24,098 bases of DNA from CAYPKG01 sp964411275 (GCA_964411275.1 CAYPKG010000029.1:1-24098); one strand, 5' to 3'. Positions 7,828 to 15,089 are shown, counted from the stretch's first letter. Program-made: numbers and translations. The notes: a model not told the origin generated them from the letters alone.

Positions 7828-7857
7828 TTGACTAACCGACAACTTAGATATTATAAT
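7828..7857 (+). promoter_or_regulatory. Sigma-A promoter of nhaC
   Basis: TTGACT (7828-7833), an 18-bp spacer and a perfect TATAAT (7852-7857) place the transcription start near 7864, about 27 nt before the GTG at 7891. This rules out the TTG at 7828 as the start codon because it lies in the -35 element. Confidence 0.75.
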
Positions 7858-7869
7858 GAGTTGTCAGTT
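7834..7869. promoter_or_regulatory. Candidate BusR-type operator over the nhaC promoter
   Basis: AACCGACAACT (7834-7844) and AGTTGTCAGTT (7859-7869) form an inverted repeat with 10 of 11 positions paired and a 14-bp centre that contains the -10 hexamer. Within it GAC (7838-7840) and GTC (7863-7865) are exactly 22 bp apart. As I recall it, the BusR repressor reads a bipartite site separated by 22 bp. A repressor here would block RNA polymerase. A second perfect palindrome, GTTTATAAAC (7867-7876), abuts it. Occupancy by the neighbouring regulator is inferred. Confidence 0.55.
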
Positions 7870-7890
7870 TATAAACGAGGAGGAGATGTG

Positions 7891-9357
7891 GTGACCAGAG
7901 GTGAAAAACAGCCCAGCATCCTGCTGTCCGTCTGCATTCTTTTGATGATTGCCGCCGTCCTGACGGCAGGCGTAATTTCGAAGGTTGCAACAATTGCGCT
8001 GCTGGTGGTAAATATCGTGCTGGTAACGGTTGTGTCCCTGTTGGCGGGATACAAATATCATGATTTGGAAAAAGGCATGATGGAGGGCATCCGGCATTCC
8101 ATCGACTGCGTGATCATATTGGTGTTCGTGGGCGTGCTGATCGCGGGCTGGATTTTGTGCGGCACCGTGCCCATGATCATTTACTACGGGCTGGGCGCAA
8201 TCACGCCGCGGATGCTGCTGCCTCTGACGTTTTTATTGTGCTCCCTTTTGTCCGTATGCATCGGCACCTCTCTTGGCACAGCTGGGACAATGGGCATTGC
8301 CTGCGTCAGCATCGGCGTGAGCATGGGTATACCGCTGCCCATCGTAGCAGGGGCTGCCATCTCCGGTTCCATACTAGGGGATAAGCTGTCGCCGCTGTCG
8401 GACTCCACAATCCTGTCCGCCTCCGTGAGCAAGGTTGGGCTGTACCAGCATGTGCGTTCTATGGCGTATACCACAATCCCGTCATTTGCCATTACGTTCC
8501 TGATATTCTATTTGATCGGCGCGAAATACGCGGAAACTGCTTTCGATCCCACCATCATTGAGCAGGTGCAGACCACCTTGGGCGAGTTGTACCACTTCAA
8601 TATCTGGCTGCTGCTTCCCTTGGTGGCGATTGTCGTTTTAAGCATCATGAAGATACCCGCCATTCCCACAATCACAATCTCCGCGTTTATTGGCCTTGCC
8701 CTCGCTATGGTGTTTCAGAACGCAGACCCCCAGGTTACCATTGGGGCAATTTACAGCGGCGTTTGCGTCAATACCGGCATAGAGATTGTGGATACAATGC
8801 TCAGCAAAGGTGGGATTACCTCCATGCTTTCCACGGTATGCACCTCCATGCTGGCCCTTGGCCTTGGCGGCATACTCAACCGGGCGGGCTTCCTGCATGT
8901 GCTCGTACAAAAAATCGCCGGACGGATCAAGTCCGACAAGGCGCTTGTGCTGGCGTCTTTGGGATGCGGAATGGTAACCTTAAGCCTGCTGGCACAGTTT
9001 TACGTGTCCGTTGCCCTGACGGGAACCATGTTTGTGGAAGTGTATGATAAGCAGGGCCTCCACAAAAGCGTATTATCGCGAACATTGGAGGAAGCCAACA
9101 CCATCATGCTCCCTCTCCTTCCCTGGAACACCAGCGCGGTATATTACATGGGCCTTTTCGGGTTTACAACGATTGCGTTTGCGCCATACGTGATATTCGC
9201 GTATGTGAATGTGGGCTTTAGCGTAATCTGCGCCCTATGCGGGCTGTTCTTGTTCCGCGCGGACCCAAAAGACAACCGGAAGACGGACTGGAAATGGCGG
9301 CAGGCAAAAAAAGAACCGGCAGTTTACTCCCGGCTCAGCGAAGAAGAATTGGCATAA
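7891..9357 (+). CDS. nhaC: NhaC-family Na+/H+ antiporter
   Basis: This 488-residue, multi-helix transporter of the NhaC family (ion transporter superfamily) exchanges Na+ for protons, or in some members organic anions or amino acids. The signature GDKLSPLSDST lies near residues 163-173, preceded by a glycine-rich SGSIL helix. Further conserved polar segments include TGIEIVDTMLSKGG and LPLLPWNTSAVYY near the end. The GTG at 7891 is chosen because AGGAGG (7878-7883) lies 7 nt upstream and the promoter lies just before it; the GTG at 7888 is too close. The gene converges on a BusR-like regulator with only 2 nt between stops. The substrate cannot be settled, since MleN-type malate/lactate antiporters belong to the same family. 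Confidence 0.9.
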   Translation: MTRGEKQPSILLSVCILLMIAAVLTAGVISKVATIALLVVNIVLVTVVSLLAGYKYHDLEKGMMEGIRHSIDCVIILVFVGVLIAGWILCGTVPMIIYYGLGAITPRMLLPLTFLLCSLLSVCIGTSLGTAGTMGIACVSIGVSMGIPLPIVAGAAISGSILGDKLSPLSDSTILSASVSKVGLYQHVRSMAYTTIPSFAITFLIFYLIGAKYAETAFDPTIIEQVQTTLGELYHFNIWLLLPLVAIVVLSIMKIPAIPTITISAFIGLALAMVFQNADPQVTIGAIYSGVCVNTGIEIVDTMLSKGGITSMLSTVCTSMLALGLGGILNRAGFLHVLVQKIAGRIKSDKALVLASLGCGMVTLSLLAQFYVSVALTGTMFVEVYDKQGLHKSVLSRTLEEANTIMLPLLPWNTSAVYYMGLFGFTTIAFAPYVIFAYVNVGFSVICALCGLFLFRADPKDNRKTDWKWRQAKKEPAVYSRLSEEELA

Positions 9358-9359
9358 TT

Positions 9360-9974
9360 TCATTCATATAGGAAGTTCTGTACCCGGTTCACGCATTCCT
9401 GGGGGCCGATATAGTAAATCGTGCAATCCTCCCGAAGATCGGCAAAGGGCCCTGGCGACAGGACGAGCTTTTCCCCATACCCGATGGCCACCACGGTGGC
9501 TCCCGTATGATGCCAGAAATTCACCTCGCTTAAGGATTTCCCGATGAGCCCGCTATTGGCTTCCACGCGAATGCGGTATGGAATAAAGGAGTTTTCCTCT
9601 TGAAATAAGCTTGCCCGCTCGGAAAGCTCACGAATTTGCTTTTCCATTTTATTCAGCTCTCCGTGCTGCCGCTCAATGCTTTTTGAAAGGTCGTTCTTGA
9701 GCTGTCCCACGGAAGCCGCGCATTTGAAATGCCTTAAAAACTCTACAGCCTTGTCTATGGAGAGTATGACCGCACCGCTGCCCTGGCTCACTTCCAGCAC
9801 GCCCAGATCCGCCAATACCGCAAGGGCCCGCCGCGCCGTTTCGGCGGAAACGCCATAGGTGCTGGCCAGCGTGGAGCGGGCATATATCTTGTCCCCCACC
9901 TGATAATGGCCGGACACCAGCTTTTCCGCGAAATCCGCCGCGATTTCCTGATATTTTGATACGGTATAGGACAT
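9360..9974 (-). CDS. BusR-like regulator: GntR HTH, coiled coil, RCK_C (TrkA-C) domain
   Basis: This 204-residue protein has three parts. A GntR-type winged helix (about 5-72) contains KIYARSTLASTYGVSAETARRALAVL (shown here only to place the HTH at 29-54). A heptad-rich coiled coil (about 85-125) is followed by an RCK_C/TrkA_C domain (about 130-204). This is the layout of BusR, which binds c-di-AMP through RCK_C and represses the glycine-betaine transporter genes in lactococci and streptococci. Here the likely target is nhaC, which it faces tail to tail. The ATG at 9974 is chosen because it begins the HTH; upstream in-frame codons run into non-coding DNA and the rplS terminator. The Shine-Dalgarno site is weak (GAG). 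c-di-AMP binding is inferred from the family, and other RCK_C ligands are possible. Confidence 0.85.
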   Translation of the reverse strand: MSYTVSKYQEIAADFAEKLVSGHYQVGDKIYARSTLASTYGVSAETARRALAVLADLGVLEVSQGSGAVILSIDKAVEFLRHFKCAASVGQLKNDLSKSIERQHGELNKMEKQIRELSERASLFQEENSFIPYRIRVEANSGLIGKSLSEVNFWHHTGATVVAIGYGEKLVLSPGPFADLREDCTIYYIGPQECVNRVQNFLYE

Positions 9975-10004
9975 CGTCTCAACTCGTTTCTTTATACTGC
10001 TTTC

Positions 10005-10033
10005 ATGATACCGATTTTTCACATGAATTGCAA
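10005..10033 (-). promoter_or_regulatory. Probable promoter of the BusR-like gene
   Basis: TTGCAA (10033-10028), a 17-bp spacer and TATCAT (10010-10005) precede the ATG at 9974 with a leader of about 24 nt. No GAC-N22-GTC repeat was seen here, so autoregulation through that motif is not supported. Confidence 0.5.
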
Positions 10034-10072
10034 CCGGCGGGGCGGGGGCGGGCTGGCGAAATGATGACGTTG

Positions 10073-10104
10073 AAAAACCGCAAGCAGCGCGGCTTGCGGT
10101 TTTT
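10073..10104 (-). terminator. Terminator of the ylxM-rplS operon
   Basis: A perfect 13-bp stem (AAAAACCGCAAGC, 10073-10085; complement 10092-10104) with a 6-nt loop lies 25 nt after the rplS stop. It ends in T5 on the minus strand. The stem is symmetric with A5/T5 on both sides and could stop transcription in both directions. Confidence 0.9.
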
Positions 10105-10128
10105 ATGCTAGAGCCATTGGCAATTGAT

Positions 10129-10500
10129 TTACGCCTTTTTGTTTTTGTCGCTGACGATGATGCGCTGTGTAACCTTGGCGGCCTTGCCGACGCGGTCACG
10201 CAGATAATAGAGCTTCGCACGGCGCACCTTACCATGGCGTACCACTTCAATGCTGCCGATACGAGGGCTATGATATGGGAACGTACGCTCCACGCCGACG
10301 CCATAGCTCAAACGGCGAACGGTAAAGGACCTGCGAACACCGCCACCCTGAATTTTGATGACAGTGCCCTCAAAGTTCTGCAAACGCTCACGACTGCCTT
10401 CCACAACCTTAACAAAAACCTTTACGGTATCGCCAACTTCCAATTCAGGAAGGTCGGTACGCAGCTGTTCTTTTTCCAATTCCCGGATAATGTCTGCCAT
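10129..10500 (-). CDS. rplS: 50S ribosomal protein L19
   Basis: L19 lies at the 30S-50S interface of the large subunit. The 123-residue sequence has the family landmarks ELEVGDTVKVFVKVVEGSRER, NFEGTVIKIQGGGVRRSFTVRRLSYGVGVERTF (residues about 42-74) and SPRIGSIEVVRHGKVRRAKLYYLRDRVGK. The length is typical. The ATG has AAAGGAG about 8 nt upstream. It is the last gene of the operon, 111 nt after trmD. That gap contains a promoter and a structured leader, so rplS can probably be transcribed apart from the upstream genes. Confidence 0.98.
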   Translation of the reverse strand: MADIIRELEKEQLRTDLPELEVGDTVKVFVKVVEGSRERLQNFEGTVIKIQGGGVRRSFTVRRLSYGVGVERTFPYHSPRIGSIEVVRHGKVRRAKLYYLRDRVGKAAKVTQRIIVSDKNKKA

Positions 10501-10570
10501 TTTTCTTTCTCCTTTATCTTAGACGTTCTTACCCGGTTGCTTCCGGCAGAGGACCGCCCGTATTACAAAC
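10501..10570 (-). promoter_or_regulatory. rplS 5' leader (possible L19 leader)
   Basis: The expected transcript carries a roughly 70-nt leader with GC-rich pairing potential, for example CCGG-AAGCAA-CCGG, before the Shine-Dalgarno site. Autoregulatory L19 leaders are known in low-GC Gram-positives. The match to that family could not be tested, so the assignment rests on position. Confidence 0.3.
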
Positions 10571-10576
10571 ATAAGA

Positions 10577-10605
10577 ATTTTATCACATGCTCCCGGCCAT
10601 TGCAA
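10577..10605 (-). promoter_or_regulatory. Internal promoter before rplS
   Basis: TTGCAA (10605-10600), 17 bp and TAAAAT (10582-10577), preceded by TGTGA, lie in the trmD-rplS gap. The start would be near 10570. It would let L19 be made in excess of TrmD and RimM. Confidence 0.55.
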
Positions 10606-10611
10606 GCAAAT

Positions 10612-11394
10612 TTAAGGATTTTCGTCCGAAATTTCGCCTGTTTTAGTTTGATTGCCCGATTTTTCCTCCTCGCAGGCGAGAAGCATCTTTTTTTCCAGCT
10701 TGGTAAGCGGCGGCAATCCGCCTTGCAGCAATTCCGGCCGCACGGCCCGGGTTTTTAGTACAGCCTGGGCTTTGCGCCAGGCCACGATGTTGGCGTGATG
10801 CCCATTCAAGAGGATTTGCGGTACTTGCATGCCCCGAAACTCTGCCGGGCGGGTATACTGGGGATATTCCAGCAATCCGTCCGCACTGAATGACTCGTCT
10901 TGGGCGGACTCCGGCGAACCCAGCACCCCAGGCACAAACCGGCTGACGCAATCGATCAAAACCATGGCGGGCAGCTCCCCACCAGTCAGCACGTAATCGC
11001 CGATGGAGATTTCCTCATCCATCAATGCCATCACCCGCTCGTCCACACCCTCGTAATGCCCGCACAGCAGCAGCAGCCGCTCCTCGTTTGCAAGCGCCCG
11101 CGCCATTTGCGGCGTCAGCACCTTTCCCCGGGGCGAAAGCAATATCCGCCTTGCAGGCGGCCCGCCTTTCAATACAGCTTCCACGCAGTCAAAGACCGGC
11201 TGGGCCATCATCACAAGTCCCGCGCCGCCGCCAAAGGGATAATCGTCCGCCTTGCGGTGCTTATTGTCGGTGTAGTCCCGGATGTTGTGGACGGCAATGT
11301 CCAATATGCCGCTTTGCTGGGCGCGGCCCAGGATGCTTTCCTCACAAACGCCGGGAAACATCCCTGGAAACAGCGTCAGAACGTCAATCCTCAA
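10612..11394 (-). CDS. trmD: tRNA (guanine-N1)-methyltransferase
   Basis: TrmD makes m1G37 next to the anticodon of tRNAs reading CNN codons and prevents +1 frameshifting. It is a SPOUT enzyme. Visible motifs are IDVLTLFPGMF at the start, DDYPFGGGAGLVM (50-62), the knot segment LLCGHYEGVDERV (about 109-121), IGDYVLTGGELP (about 133-144) and LLEYPQYTRP. The TTG at 11394 is chosen because it gives the standard start MRIDVLTLFP and has GAGGAGG 9 nt upstream. The TTG at 11403 touches that site and cannot use it. It overlaps rimM by 11 nt. A charged C-terminal tail (EEEKSGNQTKTGEISDENP) runs past the usual end. About 260 residues. Confidence 0.96.
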   Translation of the reverse strand: MRIDVLTLFPGMFPGVCEESILGRAQQSGILDIAVHNIRDYTDNKHRKADDYPFGGGAGLVMMAQPVFDCVEAVLKGGPPARRILLSPRGKVLTPQMARALANEERLLLLCGHYEGVDERVMALMDEEISIGDYVLTGGELPAMVLIDCVSRFVPGVLGSPESAQDESFSADGLLEYPQYTRPAEFRGMQVPQILLNGHHANIVAWRKAQAVLKTRAVRPELLQGGLPPLTKLEKKMLLACEEEKSGNQTKTGEISDENP

Positions 11395-11899
11395 TGAGCA
11401 CAACCTCCTCAGCCACGGCTTTGTCCAGTATGATCAGCTTGTTTTCCACGTCCACCGTATGCAATACGCGTTTGAGCGCAGGCACCATTGCGTTGATCGC
11501 GCCCCTGACCACATATACATCGTTGGCGCCGGTCTCGAAAACCTCCGTCAGCGTCCCATACTCCCGCCCATCGGTATCTTTTACGACGCAGCCCACGAGG
11601 TCGGCAATGAAATACCTGCCCTCCGGAAGCTTTATCCTGTGCGCCTTGTCCACGCACAAATAGGCTTCTCTCAGGGCATCTGCCGCCTCCCTGGTGTCAA
11701 TGCCGCCGATGCTTAAATACACCGCGTCCGGCTGCACGGACACATGAGAAATTGACACAGGGCGGCGTATGCCGCCCTGTTCCAAGTACGCTTCCTGCAT
11801 GCCTTGAAACCGGCGCACATCGTCCGTCAAAGGCATCAATTTAAGCGCGCCATGTATCCCATGGGGGCGGGATACACAGGCAATGCGATAATACTCCAT
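11384..11899 (-). CDS. rimM: 16S rRNA processing protein RimM
   Basis: RimM binds ribosomal protein S19 and helps mature the 30S head. The 171-residue protein has the N-terminal beta-barrel start YYRIACVSRPHGIHGALKL with the family PHGIHG motif (13-18). A C-terminal PRC-barrel covers about 95-168 (GRYFIADLVGCVV, then NDVYVVRGAINAMVPALKRV). Its ATG shares a base with the khpA stop (TAATG), and there is no strong Shine-Dalgarno site, so translation is probably coupled to khpA. Its 3' end overlaps trmD by 11 nt. Confidence 0.95.
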   Translation of the reverse strand: MEYYRIACVSRPHGIHGALKLMPLTDDVRRFQGMQEAYLEQGGIRRPVSISHVSVQPDAVYLSIGGIDTREAADALREAYLCVDKAHRIKLPEGRYFIADLVGCVVKDTDGREYGTLTEVFETGANDVYVVRGAINAMVPALKRVLHTVDVENKLIILDKAVAEEVVLIED

Positions 11900-12126
11900 T
11901 ATATGATCTCTACAATGTACTTCTTGTTTTCCTTGATGGATGCGGCCTTGACCACGGTGCGGATGGCTTTCGCGATACGCCCCTGCTTGCCGATGACCTT
12001 GCCCATATCCTCGGGCGCAACCGAAAGCTCAATCACAGTGGACACTTCGCCCTTTTTGATTACGACCTTCACCTCATCCGGCTTCTCCACAAGGTTTTTT
12101 GCGATGTATTCTACCAGCTCTCCCAT
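11899..12126 (-). CDS. khpA: KH-domain RNA-binding protein KhpA
   Basis: This is a 75-residue single KH-domain protein. The GxxG RNA-binding loop is GKQG (46-49) within VIGKQGRIAKAIRTVV. In other Firmicutes KhpA pairs with KhpB (EloR/Jag) and affects cell length and mRNA levels; its place between rpsP and rimM is conserved. The gene starts 20 nt after the rpsP stop, and the only upstream site is a weak GGGG stretch. It overlaps rimM by one base. Confidence 0.95.
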   Translation of the reverse strand: MGELVEYIAKNLVEKPDEVKVVIKKGEVSTVIELSVAPEDMGKVIGKQGRIAKAIRTVVKAASIKENKKYIVEII

Positions 12127-12146
12127 ACGGCTGCCCCGTTCCCGGA

Positions 12147-12389
12147 CTACTGGATGGCGCCGCTCTTTTTGAGCAATGCGCGCACCGTATCCGTGGGCTG
12201 AGCGCCCTTCTTCATCCAGTCGATGGCCTTCTCGTTGTCCACCTTAATTTCCGAGGGGCTGGTCAACGGATTGTAATATCCCAATTCCTCGACAAACGCG
12301 CCGTCGCGGGGTGCGCGGCTGTCCGCCACCACGATACGATAAAAAGGCGCCTTCTTCGCGCCCATGCGGCGCAGTCTGATCTTCAGCAT
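12147..12389 (-). CDS. rpsP: 30S ribosomal protein S16
   Basis: S16 binds 16S rRNA early in 30S assembly. The 80-residue sequence is a standard bacterial S16: MLKIRLRRMGAKKAPFYRIV, then VADSRAPRDGAFVEELGYYNP, then IDWMKKGAQPTDTVRALL. The ATG has AGGAGG at good spacing. The 82-nt gap after ffh holds a short GC-rich dyad (GGCCGGACGGCC) but no T tract, so readthrough from ffh is expected. Confidence 0.98.
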   Translation of the reverse strand: MLKIRLRRMGAKKAPFYRIVVADSRAPRDGAFVEELGYYNPLTSPSEIKVDNEKAIDWMKKGAQPTDTVRALLKKSGAIQ

Positions 12390-12471
12390 TGTACGATGTT
12401 CCTCCTGAATAACAATAATTTGTTTTTTATATCGGCTCGGCCGTCCGGCCGTTCCTGACTTTTATAAGCCA

Positions 12472-13809
12472 TTAAAATGGGAAGGGCATTTTCATTCCCC
12501 GCTTCATCTTTTTCCCGCCCCCAGCAAACTGGCGCATCATCTTTCTCGTAGCGTCAAACTGGTTTAGCAGCCGGTTCACTTCCTGGATGGAGGTTCCGCT
12601 GCCCCGTGCCACCCGCTTTTTCCGGCTGGCGTTTAATATATCCGGGTTTGCGCGCTCCACCTTGGTCATGGACTTGATGATGGCCTCCATCCGCGCCACC
12701 TGCTTTTCGTCTACCTGAACATCGCCGAGCTTTGAGGTGTCCACGCCGGGCATCATTCCAAGAATATCCTGCATTGAGCCCATGTTCTTCATTTGCGCAA
12801 ACTGATCGAGAAAATCGTCCAGGGTGAACGCGTCGGTCTTGATCTTGTCCGCAAGCTCCAGCGCTTTTTTCTCGTCAAAGGCCGCCTGTGCCTTTTCAAT
12901 CAGGGAAAGCATGTCCCCCATCCCCAGTATACGTGACGCCATCCGGTCTGGATGGAACGGCTCGATATCCGTAAGTTTTTCCCCGACGCCGGAGAATTTG
13001 ATGGGCTTCCCGGTCACTGCCCGGACTGACAACGCCGCACCGCCCCTGGTATCGCCGTCGAGCTTTGTGAGAATAACCCCCGTCAGTTCCAATACCTCGT
13101 TAAAAGACTTGGCCACGTTCACCGCGTCCTGTCCTGTCATGGCATCCACCACCAAGAGGATTTCCGCAGGCTCCACCGCTTCTTTTACATGCCGGATCTC
13201 GTCCATCATGTCCGCATCCACGTGCAAGCGGCCGGCTGTATCCAGTATCACCAGATCCATGAGGTTTTTCCTGGCGTATTCCACCGCTTCTTTCGCGGTA
13301 ATTGCCGGGTCCTGGGCGCCCCGCTCAAATACCGGGATATTCACCTTTTCGCCAACAACCTGTAATTGCTTGATGGCGGCGGGCCTGTAGATGTCGCAGG
13401 CCACAAGCAGCGGCGTTTTCCCGAACTGTTTTTTCAAATACGCGCCCAGTTTGCCGCACATGGTGGTTTTGCCCGCGCCCTGAAGCCCTGCCATCAGCAC
13501 CACGGCGGGCGTGCGGGAGCCGAACTCCAGCTTCGCGTTGACGCTGCCCGTCAGCCGGGTCATTTCCTCGTTTACGATTTTAATGACCTGCTGGCCAGGT
13601 GTGAGGCTTTCCAGCACTTCCGCGCCCACGGCGCGGTCCGTAACATCCTTGATAAACTGTTTGACCACGAGGAAGTTGACATCCGCTTCCAGCAGCGCCA
13701 GCTTAACCTCCCGCATGGCCTCCTTGACATCCTTTTCGTTGAGCTTGCCGCGGCCGCTGAGCTTTTTGAAAATGCCCTGCAGCTTTGAGGACAACCCTTC
13801 AAACGCCAT
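12472..13809 (-). CDS. ffh: Signal recognition particle protein Ffh (SRP54)
   Basis: Ffh is the SRP GTPase. It binds 4.5S/6S RNA and signal sequences and docks with FtsY to deliver nascent membrane proteins. At 445 residues it has an N domain (about 1-90), a G domain with GLQGAGKTT (108-116), DTAGR (190-194) and TKLDGD (248-253), and a methionine-rich M domain (about 300-445). The RNA-binding SRKKRVARGSG stretch is present and the tail is KMKRGMKMPFPF. The ATG has GGAGG about 7 nt upstream. It overlaps ylxM by 11 nt, the usual arrangement. Confidence 0.98.
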   Translation of the reverse strand: MAFEGLSSKLQGIFKKLSGRGKLNEKDVKEAMREVKLALLEADVNFLVVKQFIKDVTDRAVGAEVLESLTPGQQVIKIVNEEMTRLTGSVNAKLEFGSRTPAVVLMAGLQGAGKTTMCGKLGAYLKKQFGKTPLLVACDIYRPAAIKQLQVVGEKVNIPVFERGAQDPAITAKEAVEYARKNLMDLVILDTAGRLHVDADMMDEIRHVKEAVEPAEILLVVDAMTGQDAVNVAKSFNEVLELTGVILTKLDGDTRGGAALSVRAVTGKPIKFSGVGEKLTDIEPFHPDRMASRILGMGDMLSLIEKAQAAFDEKKALELADKIKTDAFTLDDFLDQFAQMKNMGSMQDILGMMPGVDTSKLGDVQVDEKQVARMEAIIKSMTKVERANPDILNASRKKRVARGSGTSIQEVNRLLNQFDATRKMMRQFAGGGKKMKRGMKMPFPF

Positions 13810-14179
13810 CGCTTTCCTCCCATATCTGCCGGAGGGCCTGTACCTCCCGCATCAAAACCGCCTGCCTGTTTTCCGGCAGCGCTCCTATCTCAATCTCCAG
13901 CCGGTTCAGCGCGTCAAGAGAGCTTAACGTGCGCCCCGCCAGCCCAAGCTGCTCTTCCCATTGCTCCAGCTGCTGCTGGGCGCGCCGCAGAGCATCGTGC
14001 ACGCCCTGACGGGAGATGCCCTCCTGCTGTGCGATTTCGGACAGGGAAAGATCATCGTCCTCATGCAGCGCCATCAGCTCACGCTGCCTGTTGGTCAGCA
14101 GCCCGCCATAATGCCCAAGCAGATACCCCAGCCATACCTTTTTCTCAAGGGTTTCGTGTGTCTGTCGGGTTTCCCGCAA
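13799..14179 (-). CDS. ylxM: YlxM/UPF0122 HTH protein, SRP-associated
   Basis: This 126-residue protein is of the YlxM/UPF0122 family, which in streptococci associates with SRP components and modulates Ffh activity. A sigma-70 region-4-like helix-turn-helix is visible at about 30-68 (TNRQRELMALHEDD, then LSLSEIAQQEGISRQGVHDAL), followed by a coiled-coil segment. The start is TTG at 14179: AAGGA lies 9 nt upstream and no in-frame ATG exists before the conserved region. It is the first gene of the operon, behind a consensus promoter and a 5' hairpin. Confidence 0.9.
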   Translation of the reverse strand: MRETRQTHETLEKKVWLGYLLGHYGGLLTNRQRELMALHEDDDLSLSEIAQQEGISRQGVHDALRRAQQQLEQWEEQLGLAGRTLSSLDALNRLEIEIGALPENRQAVLMREVQALRQIWEESDGV

Positions 14180-14195
14180 GCTGCACCATCCTTCC

Positions 14196-14217
14196 TGTAA
14201 AGCTAAAATGCTTTACA
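14196..14217 (-). promoter_or_regulatory. Hairpin at the 5' end of the ylxM operon mRNA
   Basis: TGTAAAGC and GCTTTACA form a perfect 8-bp stem with a 6-nt loop. The predicted start is near 14219, so the hairpin would sit at the extreme 5' end of the transcript. It shares a base with the Shine-Dalgarno region of ylxM. It may stabilise the mRNA, or as DNA it may be an operator. Confidence 0.55.
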
Positions 14218-14225
14218 CCTTTGTT

Positions 14226-14253
14226 ATTATACAGGATTGGCCGCGCTTGTCAA
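14226..14253 (-). promoter_or_regulatory. Consensus sigma-A promoter of the ylxM-ffh-rplS operon
   Basis: TTGACA (14253-14248), 16 bp and TATAAT (14231-14226) are both perfect hexamers. It is the strongest promoter in the window, as suits an SRP/ribosomal protein operon. Confidence 0.85.
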
Positions 14254-14263
14254 GAAAAAACTC

Positions 14264-14287
14264 ATAAAAAAAGGGGGGTTACCCCTT
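14264..14287 (-). terminator. Terminator of the HAD phosphatase gene
   Basis: On the minus strand AAGGGG, a 5-nt loop and CCCCTT lead into a run of T. It lies 26 nt after the stop codon of the HAD gene and just before the ylxM promoter. Confidence 0.75.
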
Positions 14288-14312
14288 CGCCAAGACTTTG
14301 TGGATGGACGTT

Positions 14313-15089
14313 TTAGCCCGGGATATCCCCAACCCCATCGAGGACGTACGTGGGCTTGTATGGAAACTTCGGGAGCATGTCCCGGGAAGTAACGCCGGAA
14401 AGCACCAAAACCGTATCGATTTCCGCCTCCACCCCTGCCATGATATCCGTATCCATCCGGTCGCCCACGATGGCTGTATCCTCCGGCCTGGTTCCCAAGC
14501 GCTTCAACGCATTTTTCATCATAAGGGGATTAGGCTTGCCCACGAAATAGGCGGTGACGCCGGTGGCTAACTCTATAGGTGAGATCAGCGCCTTACATGC
14601 CGGCGCAAGCCCATGCTCCGTCGGCCCTGTCAGGTCGGAATTGCAGCCAATCAGCCGCGCGCCCTTGTTTACAAGAAACGTCGCCCGCTCAATCATTTCA
14701 TAATTAAGGTTTCGCGCCTCGCCCGCCACGACGTAATCGGGGTTTATGCTATTCATAGTAATGCCTGCATCATACAGGGCATTGATAAGCCCCGGCTCCC
14801 CCAGGACATAGGCGCTACAACCCTCCGGCGCCTGGCTTTTTAAAAAGCTGGCGGTGGCGAGTGCGCTTGTGTGAAAACAGCTTTCATCAGCCTCCACCCC
14901 CAGGCGCTTTAGCTTTTGCTGCAGCTCCTTGGGCGTATAGCCGCTGTTATTCGTTAAAAACAGGAATTTCTTTTCCTCAGCATTGATCCAATCTAAAAAT
15001 TCATGCACCCCCGGCAACAAGAGGTTGCCATGATAAATGACACCATCCATGTCGCATATAAATGCTTTTTTTGAGCGTAGTTTCTCCAT
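14313..15089 (-). CDS. NagD-like HAD-superfamily phosphatase
   Basis: This 258-residue HAD hydrolase of subclass IIA belongs to the NagD/AraL/pNPPase group. Motif I is DMDGV (13-17, nucleophile D13, acid D15) and motif II is TNNSG (46-50). A large C2 cap follows. Motif III is GKPNP (184-188) and motif IV is GDRMDTDI (209-216). Members dephosphorylate sugar phosphates, nucleotides or other small metabolites; the exact substrate cannot be read from sequence. It is monocistronic, with its own promoter and terminator, between spoVT (divergent) and the ylxM operon. The ATG at 15089 has only a weak AAGAGAG site upstream. Confidence 0.92.
   Translation of the reverse strand: MEKLRSKKAFICDMDGVIYHGNLLLPGVHEFLDWINAEEKKFLFLTNNSGYTPKELQQKLKRLGVEADESCFHTSALATASFLKSQAPEGCSAYVLGEPGLINALYDAGITMNSINPDYVVAGEARNLNYEMIERATFLVNKGARLIGCNSDLTGPTEHGLAPACKALISPIELATGVTAYFVGKPNPLMMKNALKRLGTRPEDTAIVGDRMDTDIMAGVEAEIDTVLVLSGVTSRDMLPKFPYKPTYVLDGVGDIPG

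Noticed and set aside
10105..10758. 217-codon plus-strand frame across rplS and trmD
   Set aside because: It is antisense to two well-identified genes and to the rplS leader.
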